Positions 20,812-31,712 are shown, counted from the first letter of the stretch. The stretch is 64,000 nucleotides of DNA from an uncultured Lachnospiraceae bacterium (GCA_903789615.1 CAIFEV010000001.1:62001-126000); one strand, 5' to 3'. Notes: generated by a model not told the origin, from the letters alone. Numbers and translations: made by a program.

Positions 20812-22179
20812 GTGAAACAGGATCTTGATTTCGGAACGGCGAAGATGCTGCCGCTGATCGTGAAAATGTCTCTGCCGACCATTGCGGCGCAGTTCGTGAA
20901 CCTGCTGTACGGGATTGTGGACCGGATCTTCATCGGACACATTCCGGAGGCAGGCACGCAGGCGCTGGCGGGGGTGGGAGTATGCAACTCCATCATCCTG
21001 ATCGTGTCTGCCTTTGCGCAGTTCACCGGCGGCGGAGCGTCTCCTCTGGCGGCGATCGAACTGGGAAAGGGAGACAGAAAGCGGGCGGAGAAGATGCTGG
21101 GCAACGGCATCACGCTGCTGCTCATCTTCGGCGTTCTTCTGATGGCTGTTGTCTATGCTCTCATGGACCCGATGCTGCGGCTCATCGGCGCGTCCGATGC
21201 CACGCTTCCCTACGCGCACAGCTATCTCGCGTGGTACATGACCGGCACGATCTTCGTGATGATTACCATCGGGCTCAATCCGTTCCTTACGACGGAGGGA
21301 CATCCGAAAGCTGCGATGATTTCGGTTCTGATCGGCGCCGGAATCAATATTATACTGGACCCGCTGTTTATCTTCACGTTTGGAATGGGTGTGAAGGGAG
21401 CTGCGATCGCGACGGCACTCTCGCAGGGAGTGAGCTCGGTCTGGATTCTCAAGGTGCTTCTGTCTGAGAATGCACAACTTTCCGTGAATTCCGGCACGCT
21501 TAAGCCGGACGGGCAGATCATCCGGCGGATCCTGGCGCTGGGCGTTTCTCCCTTCGTCATGGGTTCTACGGAGAGTCTTATCGGGTTTGTGATGAACGCG
21601 GGGCTCGCGGCATTCGGCGACATATATGTCAGCACGCTGACCATCCTGCAGAGCTGTATGTCGATCATCTCCACGCCGCTGCAGGGCTTCACGGCCGGCG
21701 TGAGCCCGGTTATTTCGTATAATTACGGACAGGGAAACATCAGCCGGATCAAAGAGGGCGGACGGATCGTCTTCAACGTGATGACAGGTTTCAACTTCAT
21801 CATCACGGTGCTCATCATCCTGTTCCCGACAGCCTTTGCCAGGATTTTCACGAGTGACGCGCAGCTCATCGGGGAAGTGAAAGAATATGCGGCTGTATTC
21901 CTTAGCGGGTTCCTGATTTTCGGACTTCAGAGGTCGTGTCAGTGCATGTTCCTTTCGATGAATCAGCCGAAAATCTCGCTTTTTATCGCGCTGCTGCGCA
22001 AGGTGTTCCTGCTCGTTCCGCTGGCTCTCATCCTTCCGGAATTCTTCGGCGTGACGGGAATCTACATGGCAGAGTCGGTTGCGGATGCGTCGGCGGCGAC
22101 ATGCTGTTTTCTGATATTTATAAACCGGTTCCCGAAGATTCTGGACAGCGTGCGCAGAAAAGAAAAAGGAAATGCTTGA
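20812..22179 (+). CDS. MATE family efflux transporter
   Basis: SLPTIAAQFVNLLYGIVDRIFIGHIPEAGTQALAGVGV; 12-TM pattern; GGGGAG RBS before GTG 20812. Confidence 0.92.
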   Translation: MKQDLDFGTAKMLPLIVKMSLPTIAAQFVNLLYGIVDRIFIGHIPEAGTQALAGVGVCNSIILIVSAFAQFTGGGASPLAAIELGKGDRKRAEKMLGNGITLLLIFGVLLMAVVYALMDPMLRLIGASDATLPYAHSYLAWYMTGTIFVMITIGLNPFLTTEGHPKAAMISVLIGAGINIILDPLFIFTFGMGVKGAAIATALSQGVSSVWILKVLLSENAQLSVNSGTLKPDGQIIRRILALGVSPFVMGSTESLIGFVMNAGLAAFGDIYVSTLTILQSCMSIISTPLQGFTAGVSPVISYNYGQGNISRIKEGGRIVFNVMTGFNFIITVLIILFPTAFARIFTSDAQLIGEVKEYAAVFLSGFLIFGLQRSCQCMFLSMNQPKISLFIALLRKVFLLVPLALILPEFFGVTGIYMAESVADASAATCCFLIFINRFPKILDSVRRKEKGNA

Positions 22180-22204
22180 CAGGACCGCACCCGTGTGTTT
22201 AAAA

Positions 22205-22512
22205 TACAGGCAATTTAACAAAGCAAACCGCTGAAGCAGAGATTAAACAGGCAATGGTCTTACAGAGAGCCGGGAAAGCTGAGAGCCCGGCAGAACGCGT
22301 ACCTGCAAATGGACTGCCGAGGGCATCAGGAAAACCCGGTTGGGGTGAGTATTTGATGACGGATGACTCCCGTTACGAGTCAGGGATATGTTTGTATCCT
22401 ACAGAGAGCCCGGAACTTGTGTTTCAGGAATCAGGGTGGCACCGCGATTTGAATTTCAAGTCGTCCCTGGTGAAAGCTTTAAACAAGCCTTCACCAGGGA
22501 CGACTTTTTTAT
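22205..22512 (+). ncRNA. T-box leader (tryptophan operon)
   Basis: T-box core AGGGTGGCACCGCG at ~22433-22446; terminator AAGTCGTCCCTGGTGAA...TTCACCAGGGACGACTTTTTT at 22458-22510; candidate Trp specifier TGG at 22310-22312; upstream of trp genes. Confidence 0.92.
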
Positions 22513-22523
22513 TGTATTAAGCC

Positions 22524-22587
22524 GTCGTCAGGCAGGTGGTTTTCGGGCACGCGGATGCGTGCACGGAAAACCATATGCCTGAACGAC
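22524..22587 (+). promoter_or_regulatory. Long near-perfect hairpin in the trp leader downstream of the T-box terminator
   Basis: GTCGT-C-AGGCA / TGCCT-GA-ACGAC, then GGTTTTC/GAAAACC, then GCACGC-GGAT-GCGTGC. Confidence 0.6.
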
Positions 22588-22717
22588 GCAAACGTGTATG
22601 AGCATGAAGCGATGCGAAGCAGCGCGGGAATGCGAATACACGTGGCAGCTGCGGAAGCTGCGGAGGCAGCGGAGCAGCTGGCTTAATACAGAGAGAACAT
22701 AAAAAGGAGAGAGAAAA

Positions 22718-23740
22718 ATGATTAAAGAAGCCATCATCAAAATCGTAAACAAGGAAGACCTCACGTACGAAGAAGCAAAGCAGACGATGCTGGAGATCAT
22801 GAACGGCAGGACCACGCCGACACAGAATGCCGCGTTTCTGGCGGCTCTCTCCACGAAGTCGGCGAGGGCCGAAACAATTGACGAGATATCCGGCTGCGCC
22901 GAGGCGATGCGCAGCCTCGCAACACCGGTACCGCATCCGGGCATGGAAGTTCTCGAAATCGTCGGGACGGGCGGCGACAACGCGCACAGCTTCAACATCT
23001 CCACGACGGCGGCCATGGTGATCGCCTCCGCCGGAATCAAAGTTGCCAAGCACGGCAACCGCGCAGCTTCCTCTCTTTCCGGTACGGCAGACTGTCTCGA
23101 GGCGCTGGGCGTGAACATACACCAGACACCGGACAAGGCACTTGAGATGCTCGAAAAGACAGGATTCTGCTTCCTGTTTGCCCAGCAGTACCACGCCGCG
23201 ATGAAATATGTCGGCCCGATCCGCAAGGAACTCGGATTCCGCACGGTATTCAATATTCTCGGGCCGCTCACCAACCCTGCAAAGCCGGAGATGTTCCTGC
23301 TCGGGGTGTACGACGAGTATCTGGTTGAGCCGGTCGCAAAGGTTCTCACATCCCTGGGCGTGAAGCGCGGATTTGTCGTGTACGGGCAGGACAGGCTTGA
23401 CGAGATTTCGGCGTCGGCACCGACTTCTGTCTGCGAGATCCGCGACGGCTTCTACCGCACGACGGTCATCAGCCCGGAGGACTTCGGCCTGGCGCGCGGG
23501 ACCAAGGACGAGATCGTCGGCGGAACGCCGCAGGAAAATGCGCAGATCACCAGAGAGATCCTCTCCGGAAAGCAGCAGGGCACGAGAAGAAACATCGTCC
23601 TGATGAATGCCGGCGCAGCTCTGTACATCGGCGGAAAGGCAGACAGCATTGCTGACGGCATTGCGCTCGCAAGCGACTTACTTGACTCCGGGAAAGCTAT
23701 GAAGACGCTTGAAGACGTCATCCGGGTTTCCAACGGGTAA
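22718..23740 (+). CDS. trpD: Anthranilate phosphoribosyltransferase
   Basis: [63 protein letters not shown]. Confidence 0.97.
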   Translation: MIKEAIIKIVNKEDLTYEEAKQTMLEIMNGRTTPTQNAAFLAALSTKSARAETIDEISGCAEAMRSLATPVPHPGMEVLEIVGTGGDNAHSFNISTTAAMVIASAGIKVAKHGNRAASSLSGTADCLEALGVNIHQTPDKALEMLEKTGFCFLFAQQYHAAMKYVGPIRKELGFRTVFNILGPLTNPAKPEMFLLGVYDEYLVEPVAKVLTSLGVKRGFVVYGQDRLDEISASAPTSVCEIRDGFYRTTVISPEDFGLARGTKDEIVGGTPQENAQITREILSGKQQGTRRNIVLMNAGAALYIGGKADSIADGIALASDLLDSGKAMKTLEDVIRVSNG

Positions 23741-23768
23741 GTTTCCGGAAGAAAGGAGACAAAAGGGG

Positions 23769-24575
23769 TTGAACATTCTGGATCAGCTTGCCGGATACGC
23801 GAGAGTACGGGTGGCGGAAAAGGAAAGAAAAGTCCCCGGGAATGAGATCCGGGAACTGGCCCTTCAGATGAAAACCGACACGGGATTTCCATTTGAGAAG
23901 GCACTCTCCGGCAGGACGCCGGAGGGGGACATCATTCACTTTATCTGCGAGTGCAAAAAAGCCAGTCCGTCCAGGGGACTCATCGCCCCGGACTTCCCGT
24001 ATGTCAGCATCGCGAAGGAATACGAAAGAGCGGGTGCCTCGGCGGTCTCTGTGCTCACGGAGCCGAAGTGGTTCCTGGGGGATGACCGGTATCTGAAGGA
24101 AATCGCCGCCGCTGTCAGTCTTCCCTGCATCCGCAAGGATTTCACGGTGGACTCCTACATGATTTATGAGGCAAAACTTCTCGGGGCATCCTGTGTGCTC
24201 CTCATCTGTGCCATTCTCTCTGACAGAGAGCTTGCGGACGACATCCGCCTGTGTGACAGTCTCGGCCTCTCGGCGCTCGTCGAGGCACACGATGAGCAGG
24301 AAGTGAAGCGGGCGGCGGCAGCGGGTGCCCGGGTTATCGGCGTCAACAACCGCAACCTGAAGGACTTCACGGTTGACATCCGCAACAGCGAACGTCTTCG
24401 CACTTTCGCGCCGAAGGACACCCTGTTTGTAGCTGAGAGCGGCATTAAGACGGCGGCGGATGTACAGGTATTGCGCGAGTGCGGCGTAAACGGCATCCTG
24501 ATCGGCGAGACGCTCATGCGTGCCCCTGACAAATGCCTGGCACTTAAAACACTGCGGGGCAGCCTATGTGTGTAA
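23769..24575 (+). CDS. trpC: Indole-3-glycerol-phosphate synthase
   Basis: [60 protein letters not shown] start with GAAAGGAGA RBS. Confidence 0.96.
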   Translation: MNILDQLAGYARVRVAEKERKVPGNEIRELALQMKTDTGFPFEKALSGRTPEGDIIHFICECKKASPSRGLIAPDFPYVSIAKEYERAGASAVSVLTEPKWFLGDDRYLKEIAAAVSLPCIRKDFTVDSYMIYEAKLLGASCVLLICAILSDRELADDIRLCDSLGLSALVEAHDEQEVKRAAAAGARVIGVNNRNLKDFTVDIRNSERLRTFAPKDTLFVAESGIKTAADVQVLRECGVNGILIGETLMRAPDKCLALKTLRGSLCV

Positions 24576-26383
24576 AAGTCAAAGTGTGCGGACTGCGCAC
24601 GCAGGAGGATGTCCGGGCAGTCAATGAAGCGCTGCCCGACTATGCCGGTTTCATCTTTGTCCCCGGCAGGAAGCGTTTTGTAAGTCCCGGGACGGCGGCG
24701 GAGCTTCGCAGGGCCCTTGCACCGTCCATAACCCCCGTCGCGGTCTTCGTAAATGAGACGATTGATGACATTCTGCGGATGACGGCAGCGGCCGGGATAG
24801 ACACGGTGCAGCTGCACGGGCAGGAGACGGATGCCTACATACGGGAACTGAAGGGAAGATCCGGCGGGCGGCTGAAGATCATTAAAGCGTTCCGGGTCGA
24901 GTCAGAAGGAGACGTCCGGGCGGCAGAAGAGTGTGCGGCGGATGTGATTCTGCTTGACAACGGCGCCGGCGGGACCGGCGAGACGTTTCGCTGGGAGAAC
25001 CTGAGGGGAATAAAGAGAAAATTCATACTGGCCGGCGGCATCGGACCGGACAATGTGGCACAGGCCATCCGGCTGACCGGGGCGTCGGGGGTGGATGCAA
25101 GCTCGCTGCTTGAGACGGACGGGCACAAGGACAGAGGGAAGATTCTGAAGTTTGTAAGGGCGGCAAGAGAGCCCGGAAAGGAAGGAGACATGAATTCAAA
25201 TTCCAGAGGGAGATTCGGCGTACACGGCGGACAGTACATACCGGAGACGCTGATGAACGCGGTCATTGAACTGGAAGACGCATACAACCGCTATAAGGAT
25301 GACCCGCAGTTTAACGCCGAGTTAAAAGAACTGCTCGACAATTACGCCGGCCGGCCGTCAAGACTGTACTACGCACAAAAGCTGAGCCGTGACCTTGGCG
25401 GCGCGAAGATCTATCTCAAGCGGGAGGACCTGAATCACACCGGTGCGCACAAGATCAACAACTGCCTCGGACAGGCACTCCTCGCCAAAAAAATGGGCAA
25501 GACCAGGCTCATCGCCGAGACCGGAGCCGGACAGCACGGTGTCGCGACGGCGACAGTTGCCGCGCTCATGGGAATGGAGTGCGTGGTCTTCATGGGCAGG
25601 GTCGACATGGAGCGGCAGGCGCTCAATGTCTACAAAATGCGGCTCCTGGGCGCAGATGTACAGGAGGTTGACTCCGGAACCGGGACGCTCAAAGACGCGG
25701 TGTCTCAGGCGATGCGGGAGTGGACGAGCCGGATCGATGACACACACTACTGCCTCGGCTCCTGCATGGGCCCGCACCCGTTCCCGACGATTGTGCGCGA
25801 CTTCCAGAGTGTCATCTCCAGAGAGGCCAGACAGCAGATCCTGGAGAAGGAGGGACGGCTTCCGGACGCGGTACTTGCCTGCGTGGGCGGCGGTTCCAAC
25901 GCGATCGGCTCTTTCTATCACTTTATCCCGGACAAGAGTGTAAAGCTCATCGGCTGTGAGGCTGCCGGCAGAGGCATTGACACCGACAGGACGGCGGCGA
26001 CGATAAATACCGGGAGTCTTGGCATCTTCCACGGGATGAAATCCTATTTCTGTCAGGATTCGTACGGCCAGATCGCGCCGGTGTACTCTATTTCCGCAGG
26101 CCTTGACTACCCGGGTGTCGGACCTGAGCACGCGTATCTGCACGACATCGGCCGGGCGCAGTACGTCGGGATCACCGATGACGAGGCGGTGAACGCCTTT
26201 GAGTACCTCTCCAGAGAAGAAGGGATCATTCCGGCCATCGAAAGCGCGCACGCCGTTGCGTACGCCATGAAGCTGGCCCCCACCATGAGAAGAGACCAGA
26301 TCATCATCGTTACGATTTCCGGAAGAGGCGACAAAGACTGTGCGGCCATCGCGCGGTACAGAGGGGAGGACATCCATGATTAA
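24566..26383 (+). CDS. trpFB: Fused phosphoribosylanthranilate isomerase - tryptophan synthase beta chain (TrpF-TrpB)
   Basis: One 605-codon [19 protein letters not shown]...VQLHGQE...[17 protein letters not shown] (TrpF) then [25 protein letters not shown]...[37 protein letters not shown] (TrpB). No stop between; internal AAGGAGA-N-ATG at 25190. Confidence 0.93.
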   Translation: MCVKVKVCGLRTQEDVRAVNEALPDYAGFIFVPGRKRFVSPGTAAELRRALAPSITPVAVFVNETIDDILRMTAAAGIDTVQLHGQETDAYIRELKGRSGGRLKIIKAFRVESEGDVRAAEECAADVILLDNGAGGTGETFRWENLRGIKRKFILAGGIGPDNVAQAIRLTGASGVDASSLLETDGHKDRGKILKFVRAAREPGKEGDMNSNSRGRFGVHGGQYIPETLMNAVIELEDAYNRYKDDPQFNAELKELLDNYAGRPSRLYYAQKLSRDLGGAKIYLKREDLNHTGAHKINNCLGQALLAKKMGKTRLIAETGAGQHGVATATVAALMGMECVVFMGRVDMERQALNVYKMRLLGADVQEVDSGTGTLKDAVSQAMREWTSRIDDTHYCLGSCMGPHPFPTIVRDFQSVISREARQQILEKEGRLPDAVLACVGGGSNAIGSFYHFIPDKSVKLIGCEAAGRGIDTDRTAATINTGSLGIFHGMKSYFCQDSYGQIAPVYSISAGLDYPGVGPEHAYLHDIGRAQYVGITDDEAVNAFEYLSREEGIIPAIESAHAVAYAMKLAPTMRRDQIIIVTISGRGDKDCAAIARYRGEDIHD

Positions 26384-27155
26384 GATTTCGGACGCGTTTG
26401 ATAACAAAAAGGCATTTATCGCATTTATCACGGTGGGAGACCCCGATCCTGCTTCAACGGAAAAGATCGTGCGTGCCGCCGTGGAAGGCGGTGCGGACCT
26501 CATCGAGCTGGGTATTCCGTTCTCGGATCCGACGGCCGAGGGACCGGTGATCATGGAGGCAGACCTGCGGGCGCTGGCTGCCGGGACCACGACGGACAAG
26601 GTGTTTGATCTGACGAAAAAACTGCGGGATGACGGCATCCGGGTGCCATTTGTCTACATGACGTATGCGAACGTGATTTATCACTACGGGACGGAAAAAT
26701 TTGCCGAAAGAGCTGCACAGGCAGGCGTGCAGGGGGTGATTCTGCCGGACGTTCCGTACGAGGAGAAAGAGGAGTTTGACGTTCCGTTTTCGAAATACGG
26801 CATTGACCTGATTTCCATGATCGCTCCGACTTCCGAGCAGCGCATCGCCATGATCGCGCGGGAGGCAAAAGGCTTTCTGTACCTGGTGTCATCCCTGGGC
26901 GTCACCGGAACGAGGGATTCCATCACGACCGATATCGGCGCGATGACGGCTCTGGTCCGCCAGGCATCGGATATCCCCTGCGCGGTCGGATTCGGTATCG
27001 CCACTCCTGCGCAGGCCGCGGCCATGGCCGGGGTGTCCGGTGGAGCCATCGTCGGCTCTGCCATTATGCGTCTCATCGCGAAGTACGGGAAGGACGCGGC
27101 CGGCCCTGTTAAGGAATATGTGAAGTCGATGGCGGACGCGGTTCACGCGCTGTGA
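26376..27155 (+). CDS. trpA: Tryptophan synthase alpha chain
   Basis: [64 protein letters not shown]. Confidence 0.96.
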   Translation: MIKISDAFDNKKAFIAFITVGDPDPASTEKIVRAAVEGGADLIELGIPFSDPTAEGPVIMEADLRALAAGTTTDKVFDLTKKLRDDGIRVPFVYMTYANVIYHYGTEKFAERAAQAGVQGVILPDVPYEEKEEFDVPFSKYGIDLISMIAPTSEQRIAMIAREAKGFLYLVSSLGVTGTRDSITTDIGAMTALVRQASDIPCAVGFGIATPAQAAAMAGVSGGAIVGSAIMRLIAKYGKDAAGPVKEYVKSMADAVHAL

Positions 27156-27185
27156 GCGCTGGAAAAGAAAGAGAGGGGATTTGTT

Positions 27186-28652
27186 TTGATCACTCCCACG
27201 CTTGAAGAAGTGCTGAAGATCCGTGATGACGGTGCTTACACCTGCATGCCGGTGTGCCGCGAGATTTTCTCGGACTTTATCACGCCGATCACGGCGCTCC
27301 GGAAGCTGAAGCACGTTTCCCGGCATGTCTATCTGCTGGAGTCGGCGTATCACAAGGAAAAATGGGGCCGCTATACCTTCCTTGGATATGACCCGAAGCT
27401 GCAGATTTCCTGCCGGGCGGGCCATATGCAGGTCGGAGAGCTCACGTTTGATACCCGCGATCCGGGCGGATACATAAACCGGATCCTTGAGCGGTACCGC
27501 TCGCCGAAAGTGCCCGGCCTCCCGCCGTTTACCGGCGGTCTTGTCGGATATTTCTCATATGATTACATGCAGTACGCCGAGCCCACACTGCGTCTTGACG
27601 CGAAGGACACGGAACATTTTAACGACGTGGACCTGATGCTGTTTGACAAGGTCATCTGCTTTGATAACTTCCGGCAGAAAATCTATCTCATCGCCAATGT
27701 GCGGCTGAATGAAGCGGAGACGGAATACAACCGCGCAGTCAGGGCAATCGACGAGATGGAGCGGCTGCTGAAGGAAGGAGCCGTGGGGCAGGACGAACCG
27801 GGCAGGCTGCGCTCGGAAATCCGCCCGCTCTTCTCAAAGGAAGAGTACTGCCGCATGGTTGAGAAGGCGAAAAAATACATTCACGAGGGCGATATTTTCC
27901 AGATTGTGCTTTCAAACCGCCTGGAGGCCGAATTCTCCGGCAGCCTGCTTGACACGTACCGGGTGCTGCGCACACTCAATCCGTCGCCGTACATGTTCTA
28001 TTTTTCGGGGACGGACGTGGAGACGGCCGGGGCATCGCCGGAGACGCTCGTGAAGCTGGAAGACGGCGTGCTTCACACCTTCCCGCTCGCTGGCACCAGA
28101 CCGCGCGGAAAGACGCCTGAGGAAGACGAGCGTCTGGAGAAGGAACTTCTGGCCGACCCGAAGGAGCTCGCGGAGCACAATATGCTCGTGGACCTGGGAC
28201 GCAATGATATCGGCAGAGTCAGTCAGTTCGGAACGGTTAAAGTCGAGCGGTACCATGAGATCCAGCGGTATTCGCATGTGATGCACATCGGGTCTACGGT
28301 CCGGGGGATAATAAGGCCGGAACTCGGGCCTCTTGATGTGATAAATGCCGTTCTGCCGGCGGGGACGCTTTCCGGAGCGCCCAAGCTTCGTGCCTGCCAG
28401 CTCATCAATGACCTGGAAAACAACAAGCGCGGAATCTACGGCGGGGCCATCGGGTACGTCGATTTTTCGGGCAATGCGGACACCTGCATTGCGATCCGCC
28501 TGGCGTACCGGAAGAACGGAAAGGTGTTCATCCGGAGCGGTGCCGGAATCGTGGCGGACAGCGTGCCGGAAAACGAGTGGAATGAGTGCATGAACAAGGC
28601 GCGGGCGGTTGTGACGGCGCTGAAGGAGGCAGGCGATGCTTCTGCTGATTGA
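27186..28652 (+). CDS. trpE: Anthranilate synthase component I
   Basis: GDIFQIVLSNRLEAEF, FYFSGTDVETAGASPETLVKLEDG, PLAGTRPRGKTPEED, IRSGAGIVADSVPENEWNE. Confidence 0.96.
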   Translation: MITPTLEEVLKIRDDGAYTCMPVCREIFSDFITPITALRKLKHVSRHVYLLESAYHKEKWGRYTFLGYDPKLQISCRAGHMQVGELTFDTRDPGGYINRILERYRSPKVPGLPPFTGGLVGYFSYDYMQYAEPTLRLDAKDTEHFNDVDLMLFDKVICFDNFRQKIYLIANVRLNEAETEYNRAVRAIDEMERLLKEGAVGQDEPGRLRSEIRPLFSKEEYCRMVEKAKKYIHEGDIFQIVLSNRLEAEFSGSLLDTYRVLRTLNPSPYMFYFSGTDVETAGASPETLVKLEDGVLHTFPLAGTRPRGKTPEEDERLEKELLADPKELAEHNMLVDLGRNDIGRVSQFGTVKVERYHEIQRYSHVMHIGSTVRGIIRPELGPLDVINAVLPAGTLSGAPKLRACQLINDLENNKRGIYGGAIGYVDFSGNADTCIAIRLAYRKNGKVFIRSGAGIVADSVPENEWNECMNKARAVVTALKEAGDASAD

Positions 28653-29208
28653 CAACTATGACAGCTTTTCCTATAACCTGTATCAGATGATCGGAGAGAT
28701 GTGCCCGGACATCCGCGTCGTGCGCAACGACAGCCTCAGCCCGGAGCAGATCCGGGAGATGTCTCCATCCGGCATCATCCTCTCTCCGGGACCCGGGCGG
28801 CCTGCGGATGCGGGGATGTGCGAGGAGGTCGTGAAGACCCTGTCAGCAGGCATACCGATCCTCGGCGTGTGCCTCGGTGAGCAGGCAATCGTGGAGGCTT
28901 TCGGCGGTGTTATCACATACGCGAAGCACCTGATGCACGGCAAGCAGTCCGAGACGAAGCTGGATCTGTCGTGTCCTGTTTTCAAGGGCCTTCCGGAGAC
29001 GGTAAAAGTCGCGCGGTATCATTCGCTGGCGGCGGAGGAAAAGAGTCTTCCGGAAGTGCTCAAAATCACGGCGAGGGCGGATGACGGGGAGATCATGGCT
29101 GTCGCGCACAGGCAGTATCCGGTATTCGGTCTGCAGTTTCATCCCGAGTCGATCATGACCCCGGAAGGCAAAGTAATGCTGAAAAATTTCCTTGACATTA
29201 CCGCCTGA
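28636..29208 (+). CDS. trpG: Anthranilate synthase component II (glutamine amidotransferase)
   Basis: LIDNYDSFSYNLYQ, LSPGPGRPADAG, ILGVCLGEQAI, FGLQFHPESIMTPEG. Confidence 0.95.
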   Translation: MLLLIDNYDSFSYNLYQMIGEMCPDIRVVRNDSLSPEQIREMSPSGIILSPGPGRPADAGMCEEVVKTLSAGIPILGVCLGEQAIVEAFGGVITYAKHLMHGKQSETKLDLSCPVFKGLPETVKVARYHSLAAEEKSLPEVLKITARADDGEIMAVAHRQYPVFGLQFHPESIMTPEGKVMLKNFLDITA

Positions 29209-29235
29209 AATCTTCAATATAGATTACAGAAGCAG

Positions 29236-29268
29236 TTGGCGCCTTTCTGGAAAAGGCGCCCTTTTGTC
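29236..29268 (+). terminator. Likely terminator of trp operon
   Basis: TTGGCGCCTTTCTGGAAAAGGCGCCCTTTTGT hairpin. Confidence 0.7.
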
Positions 29269-29283
29269 GTACCGGGGGATGTC

Positions 29284-30660
29284 ATGAACAATCAGAAAAC
29301 CAACGAAATTACTACGGGCGTGATCTGGAAGCAGATCCTGATTTTCTTTTTTCCGATTCTGCTGGGGGCTTTTTTCCAGACACTCTACAACACGGTCGAC
29401 GCGTCGGTTGTCGGAAAATTTGCCGGCGAGGAGGCACTTGCATCGGTCGGAGGGTCGTCCGGCCAGATCCTGAACTTCGTGTTCAGCTTCTTCATGGGAC
29501 TCGCGACCGGCGCTACCGTCATCATCGCGCAGTACTTCGGCGCGGGGGACGTAAAATCTCTTGATGACGCGCTGCACACCGCCTACACCGCCGCCCTCAT
29601 CGGCGGTCTGGTTTTGAGTGTGGCGGGTGTGATTTTCTGCCGTCCGTTCCTGGAACTTCTTGACACGCCGGAGTCCCTTATGGCGTCTTCTGCCGTCTAT
29701 GTGCGTGTTCTTATGGCGGGACTGGTATTCACGCTGATCTACAACATCGGATCCGGAATCCTGCGCGCAATCGGCGATTCAAAGCGGCCGCTGTACATTC
29801 TCATGGCCTGCTGCGGTATGAACATCGTCCTGGATCTGTTCTTTGTCGTGACGCTGCACCTCGGAGTATTCGGCGCGGCCATCGCCACGGACATCTCTCA
29901 GGCTGCCTCGGCGGCGGTCGTGACCTGGATCCTCATGAAGAAAACCGACGGCATGAAGCTGGCCTTTGCAAAGCTCCACATCCGCACCGCGACGCTTTGG
30001 AAAATTCTGAAGATCGGCCTTCCGACGGCCATTGCCGGGAGCATGTTCTCTGTTTCCAACATGATCGTGCAGACGGCAATCAACCACATGGGCGTTCCGA
30101 CCATGGCTGCCTGGACTGCCTATGGCCGCATTGATGCGCTGTGGTGGATGATCAATCAGGCGTTCTCGGTTTCGGTGACGACATTTGTCGGGCAGAACTA
30201 CGGCGCAATGCTGCCGGACAGGGTGCGCAAGGCGGTTCGCGAGGTTCTGGTGATGGAGATCTCTTCGGGTATCGCGATGGGGGCTCTTTTTATTCTCGAG
30301 GCACCGGTTCTGCTGGGAGTTTTCACGAGCAACGATGAAGTCATCAGCCTCGGCATTCAGATTTCTCTGTACATGGCGCCGTTTTACTGGACATTCGCCA
30401 TATCGGAGATTCTTTCGGCGACCCTTCGCGCCGAAAATTACGTCATGGTTTCCACCGTGGCCAACCTGCTGGGTGTATTTGCCTTCCGGATTATCTGGAT
30501 TAAGTGGATCGTGCCGGATGGTATGCTGCAGCAGGTGATTTCCTGCTATCCGATCAGCTGGTGTCTGATATCCGCCTTTGTCGCAGGGTACTACCTGTAC
30601 CGCCAGCCGAAGATCACGCGCAGCATGCGGGCAGCGGCGGAGAAGAAGATGGCAGCGTGA
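29284..30660 (+). CDS. MATE family efflux transporter
   Basis: KQILIFFFPILLGAFFQTLYNTVDASVVGKFAGEEALASVGGSSGQ; polytopic. Confidence 0.93.
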   Translation: MNNQKTNEITTGVIWKQILIFFFPILLGAFFQTLYNTVDASVVGKFAGEEALASVGGSSGQILNFVFSFFMGLATGATVIIAQYFGAGDVKSLDDALHTAYTAALIGGLVLSVAGVIFCRPFLELLDTPESLMASSAVYVRVLMAGLVFTLIYNIGSGILRAIGDSKRPLYILMACCGMNIVLDLFFVVTLHLGVFGAAIATDISQAASAAVVTWILMKKTDGMKLAFAKLHIRTATLWKILKIGLPTAIAGSMFSVSNMIVQTAINHMGVPTMAAWTAYGRIDALWWMINQAFSVSVTTFVGQNYGAMLPDRVRKAVREVLVMEISSGIAMGALFILEAPVLLGVFTSNDEVISLGIQISLYMAPFYWTFAISEILSATLRAENYVMVSTVANLLGVFAFRIIWIKWIVPDGMLQQVISCYPISWCLISAFVAGYYLYRQPKITRSMRAAAEKKMAA

Positions 30661-30667
30661 CAAAAGG

Positions 30668-30722
30668 ACATACAAAAAGACGAGACCTGATGCGTTTTAC
30701 GCATCGGACCCCGTCTTTTTTT
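30668..30722. terminator. Bidirectional terminator between MATE and TVP38 genes
   Basis: AAAAAGACGAGACCTGATGCG-TTTTA-CGCATCGGACCCCGTCTTTTTTT. Confidence 0.75.
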
Positions 30723-31452
30723 CTATATTCGCTTTCGGATCCGGACGGCCGAAGCGGTCGAGGATTTTTTTGCGGTTCATGCCGCAGAAGATAATAATGG
30801 CAATCTGAGCAACAAACGAGAGGATCATAAATCCGACCTGACCCTGCATCAGAAAATGGCCGGCGACGCAGTTGGAAAGGATCTGAATCCAGCTTGAAAT
30901 AGCCACAGATGCGGCATATTCGCGGGTGCGCAGTTTTGCGGCGGCGGCAAAATAAGGGATTACGCCGTTTGGAATGCCGGGAACCAGGCATGCCAGCGCG
31001 AATACAAAGGCCGGATCGTACTTATTGACAGTGGAGATGATCCAGCCGGTTTTTCTTTTGTCAGCTTTGACAGTCCTGCGGAATGTTCGTGCAAACCGGA
31101 ATACGAGGACATTGGCGAACACGAATCCCAGATAGCACATGAGAAAGGCTTTCCACCACGAGTAGAGCATCCCGCCGACGAACTGGATGATGATGCCGGG
31201 GATCACAACACTGATTACCTGAATGATGGAAAGAAAGAACATGGAGAGAAGCCCGCGCCACTGTTCCTGAGAGGAAAGATAATCGGCTATTTCGTCTTCC
31301 CGGTCTTCTCTGAGCATCCGGATCAGCTCCGGCAGCTGCGGCCCGAAAAGCTCCCAGGTGGCAAAGACGAGGAGAGCGACGATACCAATAGAAAGCAGAA
31401 TCCTCGCGGCATTTGATTGTTTCAGTTTATTCATGCAGTATAAATTCCCCAA
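30697..31452 (-). CDS. TVP38/TMEM64 (SNARE-associated/DedA-like) family membrane protein
   Basis: SIIQVISVVIPGIIIQFVGGMLYSWWKAFLMCYLGFVFANVLVFRFAR, LACLVPGIPNGVIPYFAAAAK. Confidence 0.85.
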   Translation of the reverse strand: MGNLYCMNKLKQSNAARILLSIGIVALLVFATWELFGPQLPELIRMLREDREDEIADYLSSQEQWRGLLSMFFLSIIQVISVVIPGIIIQFVGGMLYSWWKAFLMCYLGFVFANVLVFRFARTFRRTVKADKRKTGWIISTVNKYDPAFVFALACLVPGIPNGVIPYFAAAAKLRTREYAASVAISSWIQILSNCVAGHFLMQGQVGFMILSFVAQIAIIIFCGMNRKKILDRFGRPDPKANIEKKTGSDA

Positions 31453-31590
31453 TTATACATATTCATTTCCGGAAATCGACTTATAAAGGATACCACATTT
31501 CGCGCGCACGGCCTATTCTTTTTTCAAAGTCGGGGCGTGCAGAGACCGGATCTGCGGTTCCCGGGGGGTGATTGTGAAGATGCTATTGAT

Positions 31591-31655
31591 TTATCGTCCA
31601 AAATAGCAAAAAGTTGGACGAAATCAAAGAGTGTTGGACGGAAAAAGAGATTTTG
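31591..31655. repeat. Dispersed hairpin repeat, copy A (CGTCCAA...TTGGACGAAA...TTGGACGgAAA)
   Basis: ATCGTCCAAAATAGCAAAAAGTTGGACGAAATCAAAGAGTGTTGGACGGAAAAAGAG; aligns with copies at 33524 and 36453. Confidence 0.7.
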
Positions 31656-31712
31656 ACTTCGGCGCAGACGTGCCTGTAACATAAGTAGTATTATAGATTC
31701 AGTAACGAGATC

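Noticed and set aside
20530-22221. 563-aa antisense ORF over the MATE gene
   Set aside because: His/Arg-rich low-complexity-like translation with no motifs; MATE frame is unambiguous.
22598-22702. Short ORF with two Trp codons as a classical trp attenuator leader peptide
   Set aside because: No RBS and Trp codons not adjacent; kept only as part of the structured-leader observation.
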